A stretch of 64,000 bases of DNA from Dichomitus squalens LYAD-421 SS1 (lineage: Eukaryota > Basidiomycota > Agaricomycetes > Polyporales > Polyporaceae): positions 983,245 to 1,047,244 of the forward strand of contig NW_006766886.1 in assembly GCF_000275845.1 (NCBI RefSeq), given 5' to 3'. A program made the translations under genes and the position numbers. The notes below the pieces were generated by a model. It worked only from the letters and a program-made list of their open reading frames with translations. It made no database searches and was not told the DNA's origin. Shown one piece after another: positions 25,155 through 34,562 of the stretch; the first letter of the stretch is position 1; each line of letters opens with the position of its first letter.

Positions 25155-26212
25155 CTACTCCCCAGGGTTCTTATGTACCCACCCCAACAACCTCTCCGCC
25201 TTCGAACAGTCGAAGAACCCCTTCCGCCCACTCAAATCCTTCCCCTCCTTGATCGGCACATTCTTCCAGTACCGCTCGTACAGTTCCATCGTCGGCACAT
25301 CGCTCGCTGTGTCCGACGCCGTGATAAAGAACCGCTCATGTCCGCTCCATTTCCCGTTCTCCCCTGCCACGGCAAGCAGGAACGCCTCTGCGGCCGAATC
25401 CTCCTGGACGTAGCCCCAGAGGTCATTCTTGCGCCGCTCGGGGTCGCTGCGTAGCGCGTATTCTCGTCGCGGGAGCGACCAGCTCAGGCGTAGGCTGGCA
25501 ATGCGTATAGAGGGATAACGGCGGACGATCGTGTCGGCCTGAAGCTCACAGATGCTGCTCGGGTTTGTGGCACGACCAGGCATCAGTAGCTCGTTCGCAT
25601 GCGGGAGAGGTGTGGGGGGTACATACAGTTTGGAGAGGCCGTACGGCTCGTCCACGCGCGTCGGGTGGTCCTCGTCAAGCGGGAAATACTCAAAGTCCTT
25701 GAGGTCCGTCCAGACGAGAGGGATGACGTTCACAGAGGACGCCTGCGCGACGCGGTTGATCCCGAGCTGATGGCAGGGGTCATCATCAGCGTTCTGGTCC
25801 CCCCTTGTGGCCATTACCACCCCGACAGACCTCTGCTGCTGCTCGAAGGATGTTCCACGAGAGCACGACGTTCCTGCGGCACCCGTTACTCCTCAGCGAA
25901 ACCGATCGACCCCGCTCACGTAGCATCGCAATCTTACGTGTTGTGTGCTGCGACATGGTAGTCTCCAGGGTTCCTCATCGCGGCCAGGTGGACGATTCCT
26001 TCACATCCCCGCAGCAAGTCCGTGGCGATGTCGTAGTCCCGCAGGTCCGCTTCGTGGAATTTGAACCGTGGTGCTTGGTCCTCAGGGAGATTCTTGAGGA
26101 CGTCAGGGAGCTGCGCCGAGTCGATTCCGACGACGGTGTGTCCCTGCTCCAGGGCAGCCAGGACGACGCGCGAGCCGACTGAGCCGTTGCAACCTGTTAC
26201 TGCTAGCTTCAT
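25155..26212 (-). CDS. NAD(P)-dependent epimerase/dehydratase (extended SDR)
   Basis: Predicted cytosolic sugar-nucleotide or sugar-acid modifying SDR of 285 aa. Exons from high to low: 26212-25938, 25873-25831, 25766-25627 and 25554-25155. MKLAVTGCNGSVGSRVV holds the GxxGxxG dinucleotide loop at residues 7-13. HEADLRDYD and VHLAAMRNPGDYH follow the usual strand order. The catalytic pair is in YGLSK, and SSVNVIP supplies the upstream serines. The C-terminal part has LRLSWSLPR and WGYVQEDSAAEAF, and FFDCSKAERLLGW is the typical closing segment of epimerases of this group. Introns are 60-72 bases and in phase. Similar fungal proteins are often annotated as UDP-glucose 4-epimerase-like or uronate dehydrogenase-like; I cannot choose between these. 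The stop codon is only 11 bases from the end of NPR3. Confidence 0.85.
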
Positions 26213-26761
26213 GTTCTAGATACAGACAACGTTTTCCTGATTATGTGTGTCGTAGATGACATCTGAGGCTGAGACATGACGTTGAAGGCCGGCATTGTAC
26301 CACTCACAGTACACCAGAGGAGTCGTGGTCTTGCACTGTGCAGTGTGGGCTAGCGGTGTTTGCAGAATGTTGTCGAAGGGTCGAGGGGACGCAGGGACAC
26401 GGTCCGCTCTCCGTTGGGCACCGCTGAACCTTTATATCGCTCGCAAGCCTCGGCAATGGACAGATTGGCCATGAGATCATCCCTACGAGAAGCTTTTAGA
26501 GTTGGCGCGTGGGCATGCGGGAGCTGTTTCCGGGAACAGTCTATCACGATATGCCTTGCAGTGCCGATCATTACCACAGTACTACTCCCACGTAGTATAA
26601 GTGCCGCAAGACACCTGAACGCACGGTTCCGTAGAAAGTCCATTGCATTCCTAGCTGTACAGGATGGTGCGAATACATGTTGCGGTCAGAAGAAGTTCGA
26701 AGTGAAGGCTCAATCGGCCCGTCCATCTATGTTGACAATAAAAGGGCTGTCCCCCCAAAGT
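26213..26761. other. Intergenic region
   Basis: About 550 bases between two genes on the minus strand. It should hold the promoter of the epimerase-like gene and the 3' end of the dehydrogenase gene. No domain or repeat recognised. Confidence 0.5.
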
Positions 26762-28213
26762 TCAAACCATCCGCTGCGTGGGCTGTCGCTTGCCCAACCC
26801 CGATTTCTCGTAGACCATGTCAATCGTCTCCATCTGCGCGATGCTGTCGCCGAGCTCAATCCAGTGGGGCGGCTGCTGTTCACGGACCGCGTCCGCGAAC
26901 GCCTCCAGCTGATACCTGCAATGGATTTGCTCAGTCTCTCTGGTTCGACAGAAAAGGGCGATCACAGCGAATGGATGTACCTGTAGGTGCTCCACCACGC
27001 CTCGCCCCTTGTGCCCCACTTTGGTCCGCCACTGTAGTGCTTCTCGGTCGTGGTCTTTCTTGTCCGCTTGTCGTAGATGGTAACGTAGTGGTAGATGTGA
27101 GGCATCATGAAGCTGCACGGGCTGTCAACCGGATTGGACTCTCCGCATCGAAGCTACATACGCACTTGTAGAAGTAAATCGTTGCATGCTCCAGCTCGAT
27201 CTCGATGCTCGGCGCCTCCCAAATCCGCGGGATGAGCCCGAACACGTTTGCGCGCCACATGTCGCTGTAGATCTTGCTCTCGACCATGCGCCCTTCCACG
27301 TCGAACCGGAGCGTGGCCTCCATTGCGTCGTCGACCTTCGGGTCGTGCGGCGACGGGCGCGCCTTCGCGTGCGCGACCTCGCGCGGGGTCGTGACGGGCC
27401 CGACGAAGTAGCGCGTCGAGGAGACGACGTACGTCATGTCCATCAGCGAGCCCCCCGCAAGGTTGTACTCCCAGCGGATGTCGCTGCGCGGGATGCTGCC
27501 CGCGGGCGAGGTCATGCGCGCGGAGGTCCGGAGCACTTGGCCGTACTTGCCGCTGTCGATGATCGCTTTCACTGCGTGGGCAGCAGGCTATGAACGGAGA
27601 GGCTTCAGGCTGTGATTATACGTCAGGTGGATTTTGCTGTGACGCACGTGGAACTGCCAGTGGAACGCCTCGACAAGGACGAGGTTCTTTTCGACGGCGA
27701 GCTTCACGATTTCGCGGGCCTCTTCAGCGTTGGCGGTGAATGGCTTCTCGAGAAGAACGTGCTTCCCCGCGTTGAGAGCCTTTTTGGTCCACTCTGCACG
27801 CGGTTAGACAGTATACGGTGTCTGCACACATGTTCATCCCGTACATACCTCCGTGCATTCCATTTGGCAAGGAAATATAGACTGCGTCGATACCCGGCTC
27901 GTTCAGGAGTTCCTCGTAAGAGCCATAGGCCTTGGGTATGCCGTACTTCTTCGCGGTCTCCTGTGCAGGCTTGAGGTCGCGCGACGCGATGGCAGACACG
28001 ATGACACCGCCATGGCTCTTTGCAGGATTGATGATGGCGGCTGAGTTGATGCTGGCAGTTGAAAGAATGCCTAGCCGGATGGCGTCTGAGGATTTTGGAG
28101 CCTCATGAACCTGAGCATATAGATATTGCTGGAGGAAAGTTGTCATCTTTGGCAAGGTTGTTAGTAGACAGCTTGAGTGAGAAGTGTGGACGCACCTGTA
28201 GGACCATCGCCAT
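26762..28213 (-). CDS. Gfo/Idh/MocA oxidoreductase (D-xylose 1-dehydrogenase / dihydrodiol dehydrogenase-like)
   Basis: Predicted NADP-dependent sugar dehydrogenase, 385 aa. Exons from high to low: 28213-28196, 28146-27849, 27793-27644, 27571-27166, 27112-26981 and 26915-26762. The nucleotide-binding start is IRLGILSTASINSAAIINPA. VYISLPNGMHGEWTKKAL leads to the EKP motif in HVLLEKPFTANAEEA, whose lysine is catalytic in this family. EAFHWQFH, then YNLAGGSLMDMTYVVSS and YFVGPVTTP, are the hallmarks of the dimeric dihydrodiol/xylose dehydrogenase branch. The first exon codes for six residues; translation might instead start at 28146 (MTTFLQ). The 27643-27572 junction is the weakest: the donor chosen (GTCACA) gives FHV-LKAIIDSG, whereas relatives have a few more residues there. 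Together with the epimerase it suggests sugar metabolism, but co-regulation is not shown. Confidence 0.82.
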
Positions 28214-28745
28214 GTTGATGTGGTAAGAATGCTTTGTGTGAGGGTAAGGATTGAGAAGGTGGGGTGATAGAATTCAAGTGGAGGAGTAGGAGAGTACAAT
28301 GCAGCGAAGGGGAATATATGTACTGCTGAGTTCGCCCACCATACCAAGGATAGACGAAGGTATGACCTCATTGCGATCCACCCTCTACGTCGCCTCGGCC
28401 TCTGCAAAGTTTGTGTGGCGGACAAAGAACAGTCATCCGCAAAGGACGTGGAGTTGTGGGGAGAATGTGGTAGATTGAATAATGTACCGCTGAGGTCACC
28501 GTCGCCGGTGGCCAAGCGCAGAAGGCAATAATTAATGATGCGGGAGGCCTAGCACGAGCGCTACAAGAAGGGCGGGAATTGCCTGATTGGGAGGAGGAAG
28601 CGTGTGAATACCGGCCGCTGGGACGAATGGCTTGCCGGGGCCGTCGGAATGCCGCTGGCCTTGACATGCTCCAGCTGCGTTCACCTGCTTCATATACTCT
28701 GAGCTAGCCTCATATCTGTCTCTTGGCGACCCTCCTGCGGCAGGC
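28214..28745. promoter_or_regulatory. Divergent promoter region
   Basis: A 532-base gap between the start of the minus-strand dehydrogenase and the start of the plus-strand membrane protein. By orientation it should carry both promoters. No specific regulatory site was identified by eye. Confidence 0.45.
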
Positions 28746-30341
28746 ATGCCCACAGCAACAGCGACCACCGTGGCTTCCCCAGTAATACCCTTGAAAGCCT
28801 CTCACCATGCACCGGCCACCTCATCTTCGACAGCAACCACCCTCCGCTCTCTTTATCCCCGCGCCGCTCGAGCATTCCTTCAACGCGACATCTTACTGAC
28901 ACACTCTCTGCTTGCCTCTGCATTTGCTCTCATTCACCCGCCTGCCTCCGTCGGCACTCAGAACGACGCGCTCGCATCTGCTCGGCGGAAATGGGACATT
29001 CTCAGAATCACGTTTGAGACTACCCTCTTCTCGTCTCCACCCTCCTCCCAAGACCCCGAGCATCTACCGTCTGCGCTCAAGGCGAACCTCACGCTGTCTC
29101 CTGAGTCTCTCATCACGACGTTGCACGCTCGGTCCCTGCAACTCTTCACTCCAAGTGACCATGCCCAGCGACCCTCATCTGCATTCCTCCCGGCACAGAT
29201 CCTTGTCACCCTCGTCTTGGCTAGCCTTAAGCTCGACAGCACTGAGGTGGGGCGTGGGATGATAGAAGACTGGCTCGCGAAGCAGGGTCAGGAGACAGAC
29301 GGGGATGACCCGAAGGGATACGCCAAGGTGCTAGAGCTGTACTGCCTCCACGTGCTTCCGCGACTACAAGACTGGGAGTATGCTGAGGACTTCCTCACGT
29401 ACGAGAGGGATCTTCCGGGCGATGTCCGTCAGGTGTGCTCCTATGTTGTTTGCACTTTCCAGGTACACTGATATATCTGTACTTCGCAGCAATATGTACA
29501 GTCATTGCGCCAGCTCCGAGCTCAGGCAGCGACCGCCTCCCGCGTTCAAGTCACCCTGCCCAGTCCCTCATCCTCATCCGCCTCTACACCGTCCCGCTCG
29601 CCCTCCCCCGCGCAATCCGACTCCTCCGCGTCTTCCTCCTCGACGCACACAGCCACCCCCACCACAAACGGCCGCGTCTCTGGCCTAGCCCCGCTCACCC
29701 CATCTCATACCCCCACTCCAAAACCCGGCGACACTTTGCACCCCTACACCCCACCCCACTCGGCTTCCTCCTCCAGCATCGCCAGCACCGCGACCTCCCG
29801 CACCGTAACGCCGCACAACGCCGACCGCTCGCGTGAGCGCGAGCGCGCGAAGGCGGGCAAGACGCGGCGTCCCGCGAACGGGCACGGACACACGAACGGC
29901 CACGCCAATCCAGCCGTGAACGCGAAATCACGCTCTCGCTCGCACTCGACGACTCCAGCTGGGTCCTCCGCGTCCGTTGTGCGGCGGACGCCCTTCGGGC
30001 CGCCCATCGCGGAGAGCCCGGCGCGGCCCCCGTCGACGCTCGCGCTCGTTCGCGCGTCCCTCGGGAGCCTGCTCCAGGGCACGTCGCGCTCGCGGATGGT
30101 GCTGTATGCGGTGCTCTTCGTTGTCGTCCCGCTTGTTTCTTTCGTGCTCCGGCTCCGGCGGAGACGCGCGGGGGCAGGGGCGCCTGCGTCTGCAGGGAGC
30201 GGCAGCGGCAGCACTGTGGACGCGGTGCGGAGGCGGCTGCGCGGAGTCGATGGGCAGGGGAACGTCGTTGGGAGGTTGTGGGAGGAGGTCGCGAGGGCCG
30301 TCTTGGACACGGTGAGGATGGCAGGGCGGGGGCTGGTGTAG
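28746..30341 (+). CDS. Tail-anchored membrane protein, possible Pex26/Pex15-type
   Basis: Two exons, 28746-29432 and 29490-30341, give 512 aa. Residues 30-230 look helical and resemble a repeat solenoid (LYPRAARAFLQRDILLTHSL at the start, ELYCLHVLPRLQDWEYAEDF near its end). Residues 240-400 are a Ser/Thr/Pro-rich linker, probably disordered. A single hydrophobic helix, MVLYAVLFVVVPLVSFVL, lies at about 431-449, flanked by RLRRRR, and about 63 residues follow it. A long soluble N-terminal helical domain, a flexible linker and one C-terminal membrane helix with basic flank is the layout of the peroxisomal tail-anchored receptors Pex15/Pex26, which dock the Pex1-Pex6 ATPase. The match is by architecture only and the post-helix tail is longer than usual. 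An unrelated ER or mitochondrial tail-anchored protein is equally possible. Confidence 0.75.
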
Positions 30342-30512
30342 GTGGAGTTGAGTGCGTGGCGGGTGGCAGAGATGCTCGTTAGTCGCATCGTGGCAGTACC
30401 GCGTTCCCTGTTCTTCACTGTTCGCCGTTGTTGACTATGCATTTCCTGGTAATCTAGAGCCGATTGTGTTGCCGCGTTGAATCTACTGTAGTCGCGATAC
30501 CGTCTGCATCCA

Positions 30513-32231
30513 GTGCGAAGGACCTGGGCCGAATTCTCGTCTCGTATTCATTTGTTAAGGTCGCGCAGTCTCGTGTCCGTGGGTATTGGCCAAGTGGATC
30601 TCCCTGATGCGTCACAGACGCTGCTCGCCGTTGGTGCCAATCAGCCGACGCTCGACTTCAGCAGCCTTGCTAGCAAGTTTCGCCCTCTTCCGGGGGAACT
30701 GGTCGACCGGATCATCGATCATTTGTACAACGATGCCTCTTCTCTTAAAGCTACCTCACTAGTGTGCAAGACCTGGCTACCGCGTTCTCGATTCCATCTC
30801 TTCCAAGGGGTGGTATGCGATATGGCACCACCAACTACGTCCGTCTCAGCATTAGTCTCCTTGCTATACGGATGTCCCGACGTCGCTCCATACGTGCACA
30901 AACTCAAACTCGTCCATATCGATTGAAATCATGGACCTCGTTCCCCCAGTCCTCCCTTATGCGCTCTTGTACTCGACGACTTCGCCGCTATCTTCAGCCT
31001 CCTTCCGAATGTCCAGCATATCCATCTCTAGAGAGTTGCCCTGTGCTCTGTCAAGCCCGAGACGATCCCTCGCTCTCCTTCCAATAGGCGCATCAAGCAA
31101 CTCACGATCCAGTCGATGGGGCTCATTACAATGATTCCTCTTGACGTCGCAATGACTGTCCTCCATATCTTTGCGCTTTTTGATGCCATCGACACTCTTC
31201 GTATCGTCGATGCAACGTTGCCAAGCTTTTCTGTATTCTGGGGTCGAGAAGGCATGGACTACATGCGAAACCTCGCTCAAGTGGTCTCTCGCTTGAACAT
31301 GAAGCGACTCGTTATCCACAGTGAATACCCATGGGTGTTCGGACGTAGCTGTTGTTTCCTCCTGAAAGGCGCTCGCTTAGACCCTGTCTTGAGGAGCCTG
31401 TGGGTGGACACCCCGGAGTGTCCACGGATCTGTGAGCTTCATGGTCTACTTCGTGACCCTCAGTCGGAGCTCCAACTCTTGGCTATCAACATCGCCAAAG
31501 CGGTATGGTACAACCTGGTGTTTGGAGGACGACAAGAAGGAGGTAAGTTTCAGGCCGCCCGTGGGCCGCCGGGCATGAGTTATTGCAGAGGAGAACATAT
31601 CTGCTCATATCATGGCTAGTACAACGGGATTTATGCAATGCCCTTGGCGCATCCGCGAGGTTGCAACATCTCACGTTAGGATTCTTTAACTTCCATCGCA
31701 TGCTTCCGGTGAAGGAAACGGACTTCTACCAATTGATCATTATTAGAAACACGGACCTCATATATGCCGCCCCTCCTCGCCTTCAGGAGGTCACCCTCCA
31801 TTTTCCCAATCTTCTCCCGCTGGAAGACTTCCGCGAGAGTCACTCCTCGACAACAGACAAATCCTTGCTGGATTGGAGCGAGCTGGATGGCGCGCTTGCG
31901 AGCAAAGTCTATCTGCGAGTCGATACGGCAATCGTTCCGCATGGAACTTACCCCTTTCCCGCCATTGACGAGAAAGTCAGGAGGTGGAGCACCCAGTCGA
32001 ATCCTCCGTTCGCACCTCTACCCGAGGAAACAGTTTTCAAGCAAGCTGCCGTCACAGACGGGGTAGGAGCTCTCGAATACCTCCGGAAGGGGCTCCCTCG
32101 GTTGTGCGCAAGACACATTCTGAAAATGATGCTGGCTTATCCGGATGGAAGTGAGTGTTCCACTGGCTCTGATTTGCACTGTATGTCTATCTGACTGACC
32201 ACACGTAGGTGTGGGTATATACGACGCGTGA
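30513..32231 (+). pseudogene. F-box-like gene A, broken by two stop codons
   Basis: An F-box protein would be an SCF ubiquitin-ligase substrate receptor. The F-box core LPGELVDRIIDHLYNDASSL then LVCKTWLP is clear, followed by YGCPDVAPYVHKLKLVHID. The same frame then runs into TGA at 30924-30926 and TAG at 31029-31031, yet the protein continues in that frame on both sides (ALVLDDFAAIFSLLPNVQHI, then RIKQLTIQSMG). From about 31116 it is intact: an intron at 31543-31619, then VQRDLCNALGASARLQHLTL to EETVFKQAAVTD, an intron at 32151-32208, and a last exon ending at 32231. The initiator methionine present in copy B is replaced here (KFRPLPGE). No intron avoids both stops without removing conserved residues. 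The gene is therefore a pseudogene, unless the stops are sequencing errors. Confidence 0.8.
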
Positions 32232-32802
32232 CTTTGTGGTGGGTTTTGGCCCCGAAGGCTAGTCTACTATGTGCATGTGTCCATTTTCGTCGACCATGTT
32301 CTCTCTTCCTTCGCCATGTACATATTGCCTCGCCTCGCCTCCGCATTTTCCAAGTGTATCGCTAGGACAGCTCACATATTTTGGGCACTAAATGCTGGTC
32401 GCGTTGGACTCAGATGCATAGCCACTCATGATGGACCAACCGAACCTTGCGCATACGGCAAGGTGCCACCCTTGTTCCTCGTGCCCGTTGTCTTTGTAGG
32501 AACTTACCGTGTTCGTGTTCTATGAACCAGAGATACATTTGAACCGCCAGTATAGTATGATCAAGATGAAAGCCCTCCACGTCCCATGACACCGCGTTTG
32601 AACTTTGAGGCTCATCGTGGGGAACGTCCGCCGCTGCCGACGAACCATGTGGCCGTGGGTAATCTTCTGGGTTGGTCTTGCGGAGCGCATACGTATGCTG
32701 CCCACAGTCAACATGCTAAGTCTCTAACACAACGAGCTAGCTTTCAAAGTGCACCTTGCGCTGGTCCCCTTCTGAAAGGTGTTCGATCCCTATACGCCAA
32801 GC
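32232..32802. other. Spacer between F-box copies A and B
   Basis: About 570 bases. No domain, repeat or RNA gene recognised. It presumably contains the former promoter of copy B. Confidence 0.45.
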
Positions 32803-34303
32803 ATGCCTCGTCCGCTACCGGGTGAAACGGTGGATCGGATCATCGACCACCTCCATGATGACGGATCTTCCTTGATATCATCCTCGCTTGTCTGTACAAC
32901 TTGGCAACCATCTATGTACCCGACTGCATCTCTTTCGAGTTTTGCGGTGCAGACCCTCACACCCAAGCGCATCCATTCCTGCTCTTCTCTCGTGGCTATC
33001 GCGATGCCCTCGCGTCGCGCCCTATGTGCACACAATTCTTCTCCATGACTCTCAAGGAGCCCCGTGTGCCGGATATGTTGACGATGACGACCTCGACGCC
33101 ATCCTGCGCCTGCTTCTAAACATTCAGCACGTTCATCTGCGCGGAGTCACGTTGCGTTCGCTTTCTGTCCGCATCAAGCAGCTCACGCTCCAGGAATTGA
33201 AACGCTCCAGGAATTGAAAATCTCGCCGTCAAATGTCATCGACCCTATCTTCCGCGTCTTCGCGCTTTTCAAGAGCATAGAGTCTCTTTACTTGGTCCAC
33301 ACCCGTTTGCCCTGGCTGCTGCCCAACACGCAATTGGCTCCTGTAGACGTGATCTTCTATCGTCTGCAAGTGCGAAATCTCGTCATTTGTTCGGATGATG
33401 AGGCAGTGAGCGTGTTCGAACGCGCCGTCGGGTTCCTTCTGCGTGCCCCTGTTGTCCGGCCCCCACTGCGGAGCCTCTGGGTAGACTGCATAGACATTCC
33501 GAAGAGTATAGCGCTTCAGGATTTCCTCCGCGACTCCCAGCCGCCGTTACAAGACCTCGGAATCAATGTCTTCAGGCCGGTGCTGCAATCATATCTCGAC
33601 AGGGGACATGACAAAGAATGTGAGTTCTCGATACTGACTTCACTGGCCCATGAGACTGACCCCGCTGCAACCTTGCCTGCGTCAGTTATAAGTTTGACCA
33701 CTGCCCTAAGCGCAGCCACAGCGCTCCAGCGGCTTTCCCTGCGGCTCTTCAACTTCCTCTTGATGCTTCCGCCCGCTCCCGGTTTCGATATCTACGAGTA
33801 CGTCATCACTTGCAACACAGAGCTTGTCCGCGCAACCCCACCACAGCTATCGGAAGTCACCCTCCAGTTTCCCAGCTTGATTCCGGCACACAACGCTATG
33901 CGGAAACCGTCCGCACCCGATTACCCCGCGGTTGACTGGAGAGGATTGGGCGACGAGCGCGGATTGGACGACGCGCTCGTCGCGAAGAGCCATCTAAGAG
34001 TAGTGACGGCGCTCCTCCCACATGATACATACCCATTTCCTCTGCCTTACGAGACTAAGGAATTGCGAGTGTTTGAAGCGTTCAGCCCTTTGTCGGAAGA
34101 GACTGTCATTAAACAAGCTGTAATCACTGATCACGAAGAAGCAATCGCATGTCTCAAAAAGGCCTTTCCTCAGACGTACTTGAGGGGTCTCTTGAAGTTG
34201 ATGGTAGCCTATCCGGATGGTAGTGAGTTTTTGTCACCGTTTGCACACGTTCAGCTCATTCTCTTACGTCTCACATGCAGGCGTAGCCGTGTGTGATGTA
34301 TGA
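32803..34303 (+). pseudogene. F-box-like gene B, broken by two frameshifts
   Basis: Paralogue of copy A. It starts with MPRPLPGETVDRIIDHLHDD and SSLVCTTWQPS. The frame is then lost by an apparent 4-base insertion near 32914-32917 and resumes as RLHLFRVL to DDDDLDAILRLLLNIQHVHL. A 17-base tandem duplication (33186-33219) shifts it again, and it resumes as KISPSNVIDPIFRVFALF. The rest is open: LRSLWVDCIDIPKSIALQ, a 66-base intron at 33620-33685 at the same position and phase as in copy A, TALQRLSLRLFNFLLM, EETVIKQAVITDHEEA, an intron at 34223-34280, and a stop at 34303. Because about 330 residues downstream remain open, the breaks look recent compared with copy C. The intact version would be an SCF-type receptor with a leucine-rich-like body. 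Confidence 0.8.
33186..33219 (+). repeat. 17-base tandem duplication inside F-box copy B
   Basis: The 17-base unit at 33186-33202 is repeated exactly at 33203-33219. Removing one unit joins LTLQEL to KISPSNVID in one frame and matches the sister copies. The duplication adds 17 bases (two more than a multiple of three) and brings a TGA into frame. Confidence 0.95.
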
Positions 34304-34562
34304 TCTGTGGTCCGTAGAATACCATTCTGCAACATGGTTATACACGTATAGCCCGCAGAATGGGAAGGTCCTTGAATACGTATACGAATGTGAGTATTGT
34401 ACGTTCGCACTGGTGTCGATCTACAGGACGGGTATCAGTGTATGGCTTGCGAGTTCGAGTCCGAAATGCGATGAGGATGTGTCCGAGCCAAGGGCTATGA
34501 ACCCAGCGTCCACCATTCGATCCGCTCGATACAACATCCAATCGACCGTTCGCCGTCGACCC

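Noticed and set aside
30893..31096. Intron that would remove both stops in F-box copy A
   Set aside because: It would also delete the segment DDFAAIFSLLPNVQHIHL, which is conserved in copies B and C.
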